This document shows positions 17,450 through 26,536 of a DNA stretch of 64,000 bases, one piece after another (positions within the stretch are counted from its first letter, which is position 1; every line of letters starts with the position of its first letter). The notes beneath the pieces are model-generated. The model saw only the letters and a program-made list of their open reading frames with translations, ran no database searches and was not told the origin of the DNA. The DNA comes from Streptomyces sp. VRA16 Mangrove soil (GTDB lineage: Bacteria; Actinomycetota; Actinomycetes; Streptomycetales; Streptomycetaceae). Made by a program: the position numbers and the translations under genes. Where the stretch lies: NCBI RefSeq assembly GCF_017377775.1, contig NZ_JAFVLN010000002.1, positions 496,001 to 560,000 of the forward strand, given 5' to 3'.

Positions 17450-18220
17450 ATGACTGAAGACGTGCGCAACATCGTCCTCGGCCTGATCGCGGCGGGCATC
17501 AGCGCCTCGCTGGGCTGGCTCGCCCGTACCCATCTGTGGCGGCGCAGGCTCCGCCGCAAGCAGGCCTTCTTCGGGCTCCCCGACAACTCCGAATCCCTCC
17601 TCGTGGTCAACCGGGACGCAGGCGGCCCCGAGCTGACGGTCAAGCGCCACGACGTCTTCGCGCTCCTCGAACTCTCCGCGCTCATCAAGGACTGCGGCGC
17701 CCACGCCCAGGTCGTCGCCCACGACACGGCCCAGCAGGGCTTCGGGGAGCGTACGGAGTTCTGCGTGGGCGGCCCGGCGTCGAACCGCCGGATGGCCGCG
17801 CACATGGTGAGCCTGCTGCCCGGGATACGGGTCAACACCGACCCCGAACCGGGCCCGGACCGCGGCGCCTTCCAGGTCGGCTCCGAGCGCTACCGCCTGG
17901 AGCCGGGCAGAACCGAGTACGTGATCCTGGCCAGGCTGACCGCCGGGGAGGCCGCCCAGTCCCGGGAGGCCAGACCGGTCTTCCTCTTCTGCGGCCAGCT
18001 GCCCATCACCAACCAGGCGGCGACCCGCTACCTCGCCCGGCACCACGAGCGCCTGGCCCGCAAGTACGGCGGCGGCTCGTTCGTGCTGCTGCTGAAGGTC
18101 GTGAACTCGGGCGCGTACGGCCCGGATGTCGTCGAACTCGTGGCCGATGTCACCAAGGCGGCGCAGACACCGCTGCCTGCCGCCGCGACGGCCCGCACCA
18201 CGCACCGCGCGGGCAAGTAG
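17450..18220 (+). CDS. Membrane-anchored hypothetical protein
   Basis: A 256-residue protein that I do not recognise. One N-terminal transmembrane helix (IVLGLIAAGISASLGWLA) is followed by a basic stop-transfer segment (RTHLWRRRLRRK), so the rest is likely cytoplasmic. The soluble part has an alpha/beta character (LLVVNRDAGGPELTVKRHD and later RPVFLFCGQLPITNQAATRY), suggesting a nucleotide-binding-like or protein-protein domain, but no catalytic motif is seen. The ATG is chosen because a -10 box lies 8 nt before it; the upstream extension of the frame has no start support. Confidence 0.8.
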   Translation: MTEDVRNIVLGLIAAGISASLGWLARTHLWRRRLRRKQAFFGLPDNSESLLVVNRDAGGPELTVKRHDVFALLELSALIKDCGAHAQVVAHDTAQQGFGERTEFCVGGPASNRRMAAHMVSLLPGIRVNTDPEPGPDRGAFQVGSERYRLEPGRTEYVILARLTAGEAAQSREARPVFLFCGQLPITNQAATRYLARHHERLARKYGGGSFVLLLKVVNSGAYGPDVVELVADVTKAAQTPLPAAATARTTHRAGK

Positions 18221-18237
18221 GCCCCGGATACCAAGGA

Positions 18238-18280
18238 GAGCGGGTCCCCCGTCGCGTACGAGTGCGACAAGGGCCCGCTC
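18238..18280. terminator. Bidirectional terminator hairpin
   Basis: GAGCGGGTCC at 18238-18247 pairs with GGGCCCGCTC at 18271-18280 (one G-U), and an inner GTCGC/GCGAC pair extends the structure. It sits between the convergent hypothetical gene and the amino acid permease gene. Confidence 0.6.
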
Positions 18281-18389
18281 GGCCTCGGCAAGCAGGCACG
18301 TTCCGTCCGGCACACAGCTGACCTTCTCCCCGTCACACACAGGCAGTGATCACCGGCTGCGGCCGGGCCGCGAACGGCCGATGCTCTGG

Positions 18390-19259
18390 CTACTGCACGC
18401 CCGGCAGCAGCGTCCCTGGTTCGGCCGGCGCGACATCGGCGGCCTCGGTCTTGGGACTGCGCCGCTGACGCTTGGCCACCCACTGGGCGAACCACGACAG
18501 CAACATGCACATCCCGATGTAGATCGGCGAGATCACCATCACCACGGGGATGAAGGGCAAATCGTAGTCGAGGTTCGACGCGATCAGCTTCCCGGCGTGG
18601 AGGAACTCCTCATAGGTGATCAGATAGCCCAGCGAGGTGTCCTTCAGGGCCACCACCAGCTGGCTGATGATGGCGGGCATCATGGCCCGCACGGCCTGCG
18701 GCACCAGCACGTGCGCCATGACCTGCGTCTTGCGCATGCCGAGCGCGTACGCGGCCTCGCGCTGCCCGCGCTCCACGGAGTTGATGCCGGAGCGGAAGAC
18801 CTCGGCGAGCACGGAGCCGTTGTAGAGCGTCAGCCCGGCGACCAGCGCGGGCAGCGGCTCCACCTTCAGGGCCACGTAGATGAAGAAGATCATCACGAGG
18901 ACCGGCATCGCGCGGAAGAACTCCACGCACAGCGTGGCCACCCAGCGCACCGGCTTGTGGTCGGACAGCCGCCCGACGGCGAGCAGGGTGCCGAGCACGA
19001 GCGAGAGCACGGCAGCGATGGCGAACGCCTTGAGCGTGTTGCCGAGCCCGCGCAGCAGCAGTTCCTGGATGCCCTTGTACTCGAAGGGCATCCACTTCGT
19101 GTACGTGAACTGGTCGGTGTCGAAGAGCAGGTACAGGATCCATCCGACGAGCCCGAGCACGGCGAGCGTGGAGATGAGGCCGTAGATCTTGTGACGGCGC
19201 TCGGTCTTCGGGCCCGGGATGTCGTAGAGCGCGGTGGCGGAGTGGTCGAGGGCTTTCAT
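18390..19259 (-). CDS. Polar amino acid ABC importer permease (GluD-like)
   Basis: A 289-residue inner-membrane permease of the HisM/GlnP family with about five transmembrane segments. The EAA loop is visible as GQREAAYALGMRKTQVMAHV, where the ATPase docks. It carries an N-terminal extension before the first helix and a charged C-terminal tail, as in GluD of the Corynebacterium glutamate importer. Its ATG overlaps the stop of the neighbouring permease gene by 4 bp. It is the last of four importer genes (ATPase, binding protein, permease, permease). Confidence 0.93.
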   Translation of the reverse strand: MKALDHSATALYDIPGPKTERRHKIYGLISTLAVLGLVGWILYLLFDTDQFTYTKWMPFEYKGIQELLLRGLGNTLKAFAIAAVLSLVLGTLLAVGRLSDHKPVRWVATLCVEFFRAMPVLVMIFFIYVALKVEPLPALVAGLTLYNGSVLAEVFRSGINSVERGQREAAYALGMRKTQVMAHVLVPQAVRAMMPAIISQLVVALKDTSLGYLITYEEFLHAGKLIASNLDYDLPFIPVVMVISPIYIGMCMLLSWFAQWVAKRQRRSPKTEAADVAPAEPGTLLPGVQ

Positions 19260-19900
19260 CGGGCGACTCCCCAGCGCTTTTCCAGGACATTGAAGAGCGC
19301 GCTGATGGCGAGCGTGATGATGAGGTAGCCGAGCGCGATCCAGACGAACGTCCAGATGATGTTGTAGCCGAGTTCGCTGAGCGTCTTGTACGTGCCGAGC
19401 AGTTCGGTGACGCTGAACGCGCCCGCGATGGCCGAGTTCTTGGCGAGCGCGATGAGCGTGGAGCCGACCGGCGGGATCACGGACCGGAACGCCTGCGGCA
19501 GGATCACCGTGGCCAGTGTCTGGCCGAAGGACATGCCGAGGCTGCGGGCCGCCTCGCCCTGCCCCTTGGGCACGGTGTTGATGCCGGAGCGCAGTGCCTC
19601 GCAGATGAACGCCGAGGTGTAGCAGCCGAGGGCGAGCACAGCGAACAGCTGGAAGGGCAGCACGAGCCCGAAGCGCGGCAGGCCGAGCAGCACGGCGAAG
19701 AACAGCAGGGTCAGCGGCGTGTTGCGGAGCACGGTGACCCAGGCCGTGCCGAAGACCCGGAAGGAGCCGACGGGCGCCACCCGGAACGACGCCATGACGA
19801 AGCCGAGCACGAGGGCCAGGATCGAGGCGTAGACGGTGAGTTCGACGGTACCGAGGAAGCCTTCCCAGTACGTCGAGATGTTGTCGGTCAGGACGTTCAC
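19256..19900 (-). CDS. Polar amino acid ABC importer permease (GluC-like)
   Basis: A 214-residue HisM/GlnP-type permease with about five membrane segments and the EAA motif GQGEAARSLGMSFGQTLATV. It is compact, as GluC proteins are, and would pair with the longer permease next to it as a heterodimer. It lies 10 bp downstream of the binding-protein gene and overlaps the next permease by 4 bp, so all belong to one operon. Confidence 0.93.
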   Translation of the reverse strand: MNVLTDNISTYWEGFLGTVELTVYASILALVLGFVMASFRVAPVGSFRVFGTAWVTVLRNTPLTLLFFAVLLGLPRFGLVLPFQLFAVLALGCYTSAFICEALRSGINTVPKGQGEAARSLGMSFGQTLATVILPQAFRSVIPPVGSTLIALAKNSAIAGAFSVTELLGTYKTLSELGYNIIWTFVWIALGYLIITLAISALFNVLEKRWGVAR

Positions 19901-19910
19901 GTGACGCTCC

Positions 19911-20822
19911 TCAGCTCGCCGGGTAGCGGTCGATGGGCGGCGGCGTCGGGGCGGGCTCGCCGGACAGTCCGAGGGTGGCCTCGAACGCCTTCTTCCAGTC
20001 CCCGTTCTTCTGGCGGGCCTCCAGGGCGTCGTTCATGGCGAACCGCAGCGCGTTGTCCTTGCGCGGCAGGCCGATGCCGTACGGCTCCTCGGAGAACGGC
20101 TTACCGGCCAGCTTCAGCTCGTCGGGCGCCTTGGCGGCGAAGCCGAGCAGGATCGCGTCGTCGGTGGTGACGGCGTCGACCTGGTACGTCAGGAGGTTGT
20201 CGACGCAGATCGAGTACGTGTCGTACGCGACGAGGTCGGCCTTCGGGTAGTCGGCCTGGATGCGCTGGTACGGGGTCGATCCGGCGGCCGAGCAGACGCG
20301 TCGGCCGGCCAGGTCCCGCGGGCCGTTGATGTCGTTCTCGTCGTGGCGCACGAGCAGCGACTGGCCGGCCATGAAGTAGGGGCCGGCGAAGCCGACGAGC
20401 TTCTTGCGGTTGTCGTTGATGGTGTACGTGCCGACGTAGTAGTCGATCTGGCCGTTCTGCAGGGCGGTCTCGCGGTTGGCGGAGGCGATCGTCTTGAACC
20501 GGATCTTCGCCGGGTCCAGGCCGAGCGAGGCCGACATCATCTTGGCGATCTCGATGTCGAAGCCGGAGTAGACGCCGTTGGCGGGGTTCTTCTCACCGAG
20601 GTACGGCTGGTCCTCCTTGGCACCGACGACGAAGTAGCCGCGCTTCTTCGCGCTGCTCCACGTCTTGGAGTCCGGCAGCGAGAACCCTTGTGCCACGTGG
20701 TACTTGGGGAGTTCGGCGGCGGACGGGCCCTTGGTGGGCGGGCTGCCTTCCTTGCCGCAGGCGGTGGCGGCGGCGGCCGTCACCAACAGCGCGGCGAGCA
20801 GCCGGAGCGACTTGGCGATCAT
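19911..20822 (-). CDS. Glutamate-type substrate-binding lipoprotein (GluB-like)
   Basis: A family 3 extracellular solute-binding protein of about 303 residues. The lipobox ATAC sits at the end of a signal peptide beginning MIAKSLRLLAALLV, so the mature protein is membrane-anchored by lipid. Segments YSGFDIEIAKMMSASLG and VGTYTINDNRKKLVGFAGPY are typical of glutamate/aspartate binders. A GTG at 20834 is an alternative start, but it abuts the GGGGGA ribosome binding site; the ATG at 20822 gives workable, if long, spacing and a cleaner signal peptide. Confidence 0.93.
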   Translation of the reverse strand: MIAKSLRLLAALLVTAAAATACGKEGSPPTKGPSAAELPKYHVAQGFSLPDSKTWSSAKKRGYFVVGAKEDQPYLGEKNPANGVYSGFDIEIAKMMSASLGLDPAKIRFKTIASANRETALQNGQIDYYVGTYTINDNRKKLVGFAGPYFMAGQSLLVRHDENDINGPRDLAGRRVCSAAGSTPYQRIQADYPKADLVAYDTYSICVDNLLTYQVDAVTTDDAILLGFAAKAPDELKLAGKPFSEEPYGIGLPRKDNALRFAMNDALEARQKNGDWKKAFEATLGLSGEPAPTPPPIDRYPAS

Positions 20823-20842
20823 GTGGTGCTGCACTCCCCCGG

Positions 20843-21586
<744 letters not shown>

Positions 21587-21639
21587 GGCAGTCCTGCCCA
21601 CTCTCAGCTGTGTCGGTCCGCGCAAACTACCCACGCCAA

Positions 21640-21678
21640 TATGGGACTTAATGGACGACACGCTCTTATGGGCATTAA
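21640..21678 (-). promoter_or_regulatory. Two direct repeats upstream of the amino acid importer
   Basis: TATGGGACTTAA (21640-21651) and TATGGGCATTAA (21667-21678) share TATGGG and TTAA and are spaced 27 bp start to start. They stand out as AT-rich in a GC-rich background and lie 54-92 bp upstream of the importer ATPase gene, so they could be activator or repressor sites on the same DNA face region. The regulator is unknown. Confidence 0.4.
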
Positions 21679-21703
21679 CCGTATTTCCGGCTGAGTGGTC
21701 TTT

Positions 21704-22141
21704 TCAGGACTCGGCGGCCTCCGCGTAGAACTGGGACAGCTCGGGGGCGCCGCTCGCCGCCCACTCGTGCCCCGCCTCGACCACATCGATCTCCCGGCCG
21801 GACGTCAGACGCACCACCGGCTGCCCGTTGGGCCAGATCACCCAGGAGGCGCCCGCGACATGACGGACCATGATCGTGCCCAGGTAGAGGCCCGCGTCGT
21901 TGCCGAGCCAGTGCAGGACGTCCTCGTCCTCCCGCCAGCGCGGCACGAGTTGGTCCAGGGCCGCCAACGAGGCCACGGAGTCGTCGAGTTCGATCCCGGC
22001 CCGCTCGGCCTGGTCGCGCAACAGCTCGCACTCGGAGAGCAGTTCGGCGACGCCCTCGGCGTCCTCGCCGCCGGGACCGAACGCGACGAGCGGGGCCGTC
22101 CCGTGCCGCCGGCGCCAATTGTCCACGAAAGGGATCTTCAT
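21704..22141 (-). CDS. Hypothetical protein (DUF-type, streptomycete)
   Basis: A small soluble acidic protein of 145 residues (153 if a GTG at 22165 is used). No signal peptide, membrane segment or catalytic motif is seen. Its centre, LVPRWREDEDVLHWLGNDAG, and the segment WVIWPNGQPVVRLTSGREID look like a compact alpha/beta fold. This resembles streptomycete proteins annotated only as domains of unknown function. It is divergent from the SGNH hydrolase gene. The start is uncertain because no ribosome binding site is evident. Confidence 0.75.
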   Translation of the reverse strand: MKIPFVDNWRRRHGTAPLVAFGPGGEDAEGVAELLSECELLRDQAERAGIELDDSVASLAALDQLVPRWREDEDVLHWLGNDAGLYLGTIMVRHVAGASWVIWPNGQPVVRLTSGREIDVVEAGHEWAASGAPELSQFYAEAAES

Positions 22142-22247
22142 ACCGAACAGCGTCGCATCCGGCACCGTCCGTGCACCACAGGCGCGCGGGCCAAGGTGGG
22201 CGGCCCGCCGTTCCCACGCCGTTCTCCCTCACTTCTCCCGCACCTCA

Positions 22248-22276
22248 TTGACGCGCCCCCGCACCCTCTTTACGTT
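22248..22276 (+). promoter_or_regulatory. Sigma-70-type promoter of the SGNH hydrolase gene
   Basis: TTGACG (22248-22253) and TACGTT (22271-22276) are separated by 17 bp, close to the vegetative consensus. Transcription would start near 22283, downstream of an in-frame ATG at 22278, which supports the GTG at 22323 as the real start. Confidence 0.6.
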
Positions 22277-22322
22277 CATGGCGCACCTGTCACGGCACGC
22301 ACACCGACGGAGGGAGCCGGCC

Positions 22323-24101
22323 GTGCGCCGACGCACCTGGGGAACAGCCGTCCTATTGGCCGTCTGTGCGGGGCTCGCGCCCGGCACGGTGGCCCAGGCC
22401 GCACCGGACAGACCCGAGCCGCTCCCGCTGGAGCGGCTCTTCGACAATCGGGCGGTGAGCGACGACGCCACACCCGGCGAGGCCGACTTCGACGGCGCGG
22501 GCGGCTCGCTGTCCGCGCAGGATCTGGCGGCGGCGGGCTGGACTCCCGGCCGCGGCTTGGGAGTTGACGGCGCCCGGCTGACCTGGCCGCGCTCGGCGGC
22601 GACCGGGCCCGACAACGTACGGGCCGACGGACAGCGGGTACGGGTGACGGGCCGCGGGGACGCGCTGGCGTTCCTGGTCGCCGGGACGGGCGGGGACGCC
22701 GAGGGGGCCGGTGTCGTGCGGTACGCGGACGGGTCCCGGTCCTCGTACACGCTGACCGCGCCCGACTGGCGCACGGGTCCGCTCGCCACCAAGTCGGTCG
22801 CGCTGCCGCACCGGAACACGCCGGACGGCCAACTGACCGAGAAGACCCGGCTGTTCGTGGTGAGCGTGCCGGTGCGGGCCGGGCAGCGGATCACCTCGGT
22901 GGAGCTGCCGAGGGCGGGATCCGGTTCCTCGGCCGCGCTGCATGTCTTCGCCGTGTCCGTGCGGCCGCGCACCTCGGGCTGGACCGGGACCTGGTCCGCG
23001 TCCCCCGCCGGGTACCGGGCGGTGGGGCCGTGGGCCGACCGCACGGTCCGGCTCGTCGTGCACACGAGCGCGGGCGGGCCGCGGACGCGGATCCGGCTGG
23101 AGAACACCTTCGCCTCGACGCCCGTACGGATCGGGAGCGCGTCGGTGGCGGTGCAGGAGGCGGGGGCCGCGGCGCGCGGCAATCCGGTGCCGCTGACGTT
23201 CCGGGGCGAGTCCGGTGTCCAACTCCCGGCAGGCGCCCAGGCGTTCAGCGATCCGGTCGACCTCGACGTGCCGGCCGACGGGAACCTGCTGGTGAGTTTC
23301 CATCTGCCGGATCCGGTGGTCGCGGCGCCCGTGCACAGCCAGGCCCTCCAGCGCTCGTACGTGAGCGGCCCCGGGGACCACGCGGCGGAGGCCGCCGGCA
23401 CCGCGTACACCTCGACGATCTCTTACTGGCCGCTGCTGACCGGGGTCGACGTGGGCGGCGGACCCGGCTCCGTGGTGCTGCTCGGCGACTCCATCACCGA
23501 TGGCGTGAAGTCGACACAGGACGCCAATCACCGGTGGCCCAACGTGCTGGCGAGGCGGCTGCTCGGGCAGTCGGACGTGCCGCGGTACGGGGTGCTGAAC
23601 GAGGGGATCTCCGCGAACAAGATCGTCACGGACCGGTACACCGGCGACGGGATCTCCACGGACACCGGCGGCGTGAGCGCGCTGCACCGGCTGGACCGGG
23701 ACGTGCTCGCGCAGACGTCGGCGCGCACGGTCGTGGTCTTCCAGGGGATCAACGACCTGCGCTGGGGCGGCACGGCGGAGCAGGTGACCGCCGGGCTGCG
23801 GGAGATCGTCCGGCGGACGCACGCGCGGGGCCTGAAGGTGATCGGGGCGACGATCACGCCGTGCGAGGGCGAGGCGCTCTGCCCGGCTTCCGTCGACGCC
23901 CAGCGGGTGGCGGTGAACGACTGGCTGCGCGGGCCCGACTCCCCCTTCGACGGTCTGGTCGACTTCGACACCGTCGTCCGGGATCCGGCGCACCCCGCCC
24001 GGATGCTGCCCGCCTACGACAGCGGGGACCATCTGCATCCGGGCGACGCGGGCCTCAAGGCGATGGCCGACGCGGTCGACCTGAGGCTGCTGAAGCCCTA
24101 G
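22323..24101 (+). CDS. Secreted SGNH/GDSL-type hydrolase
   Basis: A 592-residue exported esterase or lipase-like protein. A signal peptide (VRRRTWGTAVLLAVCAGLAP, cleavage near AQA) precedes an N-terminal beta-rich region (about 35-215) that may bind substrate, then the SGNH domain. Catalytic blocks are block I Ser390 (GDSITDG), block II Gly428 (NEGISANK), block III Asn477 (GINDLRWGG) and block V Asp569/His572 (GDHLHPGDAG). The GTG at 22323 is chosen because GGAGGGAG lies 6 nt upstream and the promoter lies between it and the upstream ATG. The stop codon is formed by the CTAG at the end of a hairpin element. Confidence 0.9.
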   Translation: MRRRTWGTAVLLAVCAGLAPGTVAQAAPDRPEPLPLERLFDNRAVSDDATPGEADFDGAGGSLSAQDLAAAGWTPGRGLGVDGARLTWPRSAATGPDNVRADGQRVRVTGRGDALAFLVAGTGGDAEGAGVVRYADGSRSSYTLTAPDWRTGPLATKSVALPHRNTPDGQLTEKTRLFVVSVPVRAGQRITSVELPRAGSGSSAALHVFAVSVRPRTSGWTGTWSASPAGYRAVGPWADRTVRLVVHTSAGGPRTRIRLENTFASTPVRIGSASVAVQEAGAAARGNPVPLTFRGESGVQLPAGAQAFSDPVDLDVPADGNLLVSFHLPDPVVAAPVHSQALQRSYVSGPGDHAAEAAGTAYTSTISYWPLLTGVDVGGGPGSVVLLGDSITDGVKSTQDANHRWPNVLARRLLGQSDVPRYGVLNEGISANKIVTDRYTGDGISTDTGGVSALHRLDRDVLAQTSARTVVVFQGINDLRWGGTAEQVTAGLREIVRRTHARGLKVIGATITPCEGEALCPASVDAQRVAVNDWLRGPDSPFDGLVDFDTVVRDPAHPARMLPAYDSGDHLHPGDAGLKAMADAVDLRLLKP

Positions 24102-24278
24102 GGCGTGTGTCGAAAGTCCCGTCGTCCGCCCGAAGGGCGGGCCCCGCGGCGTCTGGTGCGTGCTCTCGGCGTGCCGGGCGCAAGGCCTCGTACTGGATGT
24201 ACTTGGCCTTACGCCCGGTGCGGCGAGAGTGCGTGCCAGGCGTCGCGGGGCAGGCGGGACTTTCGACACACGCCCTAG
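24098..24278. mobile_element. 181-bp MITE-like hairpin element
   Basis: Terminal inverted repeats of 24 bp (24098-24121 and 24255-24278) are perfect complements beginning CTAGGGCGTGTGTCG. Each end carries CTAG, consistent with a duplicated or target CTAG. The interior is also self-complementary: GTCTGGTGCGTGCTCTCG faces CGAGAGTGCGTGCCAGGC, and AAGGCC faces GGCCTT around a loop near 24195. The whole element can therefore fold into one long imperfect hairpin. It encodes no protein. I believe similar CGACACACGCCC-ended elements recur in streptomycete genomes, but this needs a search. It may also act as a terminator for the hydrolase gene. Confidence 0.65.
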
Positions 24279-24288
24279 ACGGGCGGGT

Positions 24289-24987
24289 TCAACTCCGCTG
24301 CTCCGTGCGGGCGTTCGGCTTCTGGGCGATGAGGAATCCCTGTTGCCCCTGGCCGTTCGCCCGCCAGAAGTCGTCGGGCTCGTGCACCAGGCGCCCCTCG
24401 ACGGGCAGCCCGGCCGCCGCCAGCTTCTGCGCCACCTCGTCCGCGGAGCGCCAGTACACGTCGAGGTCCAGGTCGTGGCCGTAGCCGTGGTCGAGGTGGC
24501 GGATGCGGTCACCGACCTTGAAGGCGATCAGCGCACGGCCGCCGGGCGCGAGCACCCGGTGGATCTCGGCGAACAGCACCGGCAGCACCTCCGGCGGTGT
24601 GTGCACCGTCGAGTACCAGGCGACGGCGCCGGCGAGGGAGCCGTCGGCCAGGTCGAGGGCGGTCATCGAGCCCTCCTCGAACCTGAGGTCCGGGTGGGCG
24701 GCGCGGGCCTGGGCGATCATCTGCGGCGAGAGGTCGACGCCGAACGCGTCCAGGCCAAGGCCGCGCAGGTGCGCGGTGACATGACCGGGCCCGCAGCCGA
24801 GGTCGGCCACGGGTCCCGCGGTCTTTGAGTCCCGGACGAGCTCCGCGAAGGCGTTCAGCATCGCGTGCCCGTACGGGTCGCGACCGAAGAGCGGGGGCAC
24901 GATCTCGGCGTAGGAGGCCGCCGCGATGTCGTAGGCGAGCCGGGTCTTGCTCAGGTACGTCGTCTGGTCGGTCGTTTCCGTTGTCAT
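24289..24987 (-). CDS. SAM-dependent methyltransferase
   Basis: A 232-residue class I methyltransferase. Motif I is VADLGCGPGHVTAHL (residues about 61-75), the acidic end of strand 2 is GVDLSPQM, and motif IV/post-I gives AVAWYSTVHTPPEVL. The layout is the methyltransferase domain 11 type common for small-molecule substrates. No ribosome binding site precedes the ATG at 24987, but TAGCGT ends 8 nt before it, so a leaderless mRNA is likely. Its 3' end nearly touches the hairpin element. Substrate unknown. Confidence 0.9.
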   Translation of the reverse strand: MTTETTDQTTYLSKTRLAYDIAAASYAEIVPPLFGRDPYGHAMLNAFAELVRDSKTAGPVADLGCGPGHVTAHLRGLGLDAFGVDLSPQMIAQARAAHPDLRFEEGSMTALDLADGSLAGAVAWYSTVHTPPEVLPVLFAEIHRVLAPGGRALIAFKVGDRIRHLDHGYGHDLDLDVYWRSADEVAQKLAAAGLPVEGRLVHEPDDFWRANGQGQQGFLIAQKPNARTEQRS

Positions 24988-25040
24988 GGGCGGTGACGCT
25001 AGCCGCCGCCACTGACAACGCCCCCGATCCGGCCACGGCC

Positions 25041-25820
25041 TCAGACGTCGAGGTCCACGACCACCGGCGCATGGTCCGACGCGCCCTTGCCCTTGCGCTC
25101 CTCGCGGTCCACGTACGCGTCCGACACGGCCTTCGCGAACGGCGCGTTCCCGTAGACCAGGTCGATGCGCATGCCCTTGTTCTTCGGGAAGCCGAGGGCG
25201 CGGTAGTCCCAGTACGTGAAGGGGTGGTCGTACTTGAGAGGGCGCGGCACGACATCGCTCAGGCCCGTCTCGCGCAGCGCGGCGAGGGCGGCGCGCTCCG
25301 GCTCCGTGACGTGCGTGAGGCCGTCGAAGGCGGCGAGGTCCCAGACGTCGTCGTCCGTCGGTGCCACGTTGTAGTCGCCCATGACGGCGAAGGGGCGGGA
25401 GCCCGCGGCGTCGCCCGCGACGGCGGCCTTCAGCGCCTCGAACCACTGGAGCTTGTACGCGTAGTGCGGGTGGTCGATCTCCCGGCCGTTCGGCACGTAC
25501 ACCGACCAGACGCGGACCGGGCCGCAGGTCGCGGAGACGGCGCGGGGCTCCTCCGCCCCGTCGTAGCCGGGGTCGCCGGGCAGGCCCCTGACGACGTCCT
25601 CCAGGCCGACGCGGGAGAGCAGCGCCACCCCGTTCCACCTGCCGTTCGCGTTCACCGCCGACTCGTAGCCCAGCTCCCGCAGCTCGTCCGCGGGGAACTG
25701 CTCGGCCGAGCACTTGGTCTCCTGGATGCACAGCACGTCCGTGCCGCTGTTCTCCAGCCAGGCCAGGAGGCGCGGGAGGCGCGCGGTGATCGAGTTCACG
25801 TTCCAAGTAGCGATGCGCAT
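25041..25820 (-). CDS. xthA: Exodeoxyribonuclease III
   Basis: A 259-residue DNA repair nuclease that removes 3' blocking groups and cuts at abasic sites. Active-site motifs are Asn7 (WNVNS), Glu34 (CIQETKC), VYVPNG, GDYNVAPTD and the terminal SDHAP (Asp-His). Family similarity starts at MRIATWNVNS, so the ATG at 25820 is chosen. TAGGTT ends 7 nt upstream of it with no ribosome binding site, again suggesting leaderless translation. It is divergent from the isochorismatase-family gene. Confidence 0.95.
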   Translation of the reverse strand: MRIATWNVNSITARLPRLLAWLENSGTDVLCIQETKCSAEQFPADELRELGYESAVNANGRWNGVALLSRVGLEDVVRGLPGDPGYDGAEEPRAVSATCGPVRVWSVYVPNGREIDHPHYAYKLQWFEALKAAVAGDAAGSRPFAVMGDYNVAPTDDDVWDLAAFDGLTHVTEPERAALAALRETGLSDVVPRPLKYDHPFTYWDYRALGFPKNKGMRIDLVYGNAPFAKAVSDAYVDREERKGKGASDHAPVVVDLDV

Positions 25821-25877
25821 GTCCCACAACCTACCGGGCGGGTGTGACAACGGCCCCGCACGGCCGGAGGAACTCGA

Positions 25878-25923
25878 CAGGCAATCTTGCAAGTTTTCCT
25901 GTTAGACAGTTAGCCTGCCGACC
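25878..25923 (+). promoter_or_regulatory. Promoter and dyad of the isochorismatase-family gene
   Basis: TTGCAA (25887-25892) and TAGCCT (25911-25916) are 18 bp apart and the ATG follows 7 nt later, giving a leaderless transcript. A dyad CAGG-N4-CTTGCAAG-N4-CCTG (25878-25901) centres on the -35 box, so a repressor bound there would block polymerase. Confidence 0.5.
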
Positions 25924-26520
25924 ATGAGCGACAGCACTGCCACCCCTTCCGCCCCCCTGACCCTGGACGAGCGGCCCGCCCTCGTCCTCATCGACCTCCA
26001 GCAGGGCATCCTCGGCCTGCCGACCGTGCACCCCTCCGACGGCGTCCTCAAGAACGCCGTGGCGCTCGCCGACGCCTTCCGCGCCAAGGGCCTGCCGGTC
26101 GTGCGGGTCCGCGTCGCCTGGTCGCCGGACGGCGGCGACCTGCCGGTCGGCCGGTCGGCCGCGCCGGGGCTCACGCAGGCGCCGCCGGCCGCCTTCGCCG
26201 AGTTCCCCGAGGACCTCGGCCCGCTCGGCGACGACATCGTCATCACCAAGCGGCACTGGGGCGCCTTCACCGGCACCGAGCTGGATCTGCAGCTGCGCCG
26301 CCGCGGCGTCACCCAGATCGTGCTCTGCGGCATCTCGTCGTCGATCGGCGTCGAGTCCACGGCCCGCTCCGCCTTCGAGCTGAGCTACCACCTGCTGCTC
26401 GTCGAGGACGCGACGACCGACACGGACGCCGCGGCCCACGAGCACAGCTTCACGAAGATCTTTCCGCGCATCGCCGAGCTGGGCAGCACCGAGCAGGTCA
26501 TCGAACTGCTGGGCCGCTGA
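25924..26520 (+). CDS. Isochorismatase-family cysteine hydrolase
   Basis: A 198-residue alpha/beta hydrolase of the isochorismatase/nicotinamidase fold. The catalytic triad is Asp24 (VLIDLQQGIL), Lys109 (ITKRHWGAF) and Cys135 (VLCGISSSIGVESTAR), with the cis-peptide segment next to the cysteine. Small stand-alone members hydrolyse amides, ureides or isochorismate, and the substrate cannot be told here. The gene ends 16 bp from the convergent metallo-hydrolase gene. A dyad over its promoter suggests regulated expression. Confidence 0.92.
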   Translation: MSDSTATPSAPLTLDERPALVLIDLQQGILGLPTVHPSDGVLKNAVALADAFRAKGLPVVRVRVAWSPDGGDLPVGRSAAPGLTQAPPAAFAEFPEDLGPLGDDIVITKRHWGAFTGTELDLQLRRRGVTQIVLCGISSSIGVESTARSAFELSYHLLLVEDATTDTDAAAHEHSFTKIFPRIAELGSTEQVIELLGR

Positions 26521-26536
26521 AGGACGTTCGGGCGGA

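Noticed and set aside
22278..22322. ATG at 22278 as start of the SGNH hydrolase
   Set aside because: A good promoter predicts transcription starting after it, and the GTG at 22323 has an excellent ribosome binding site and gives a proper signal peptide.
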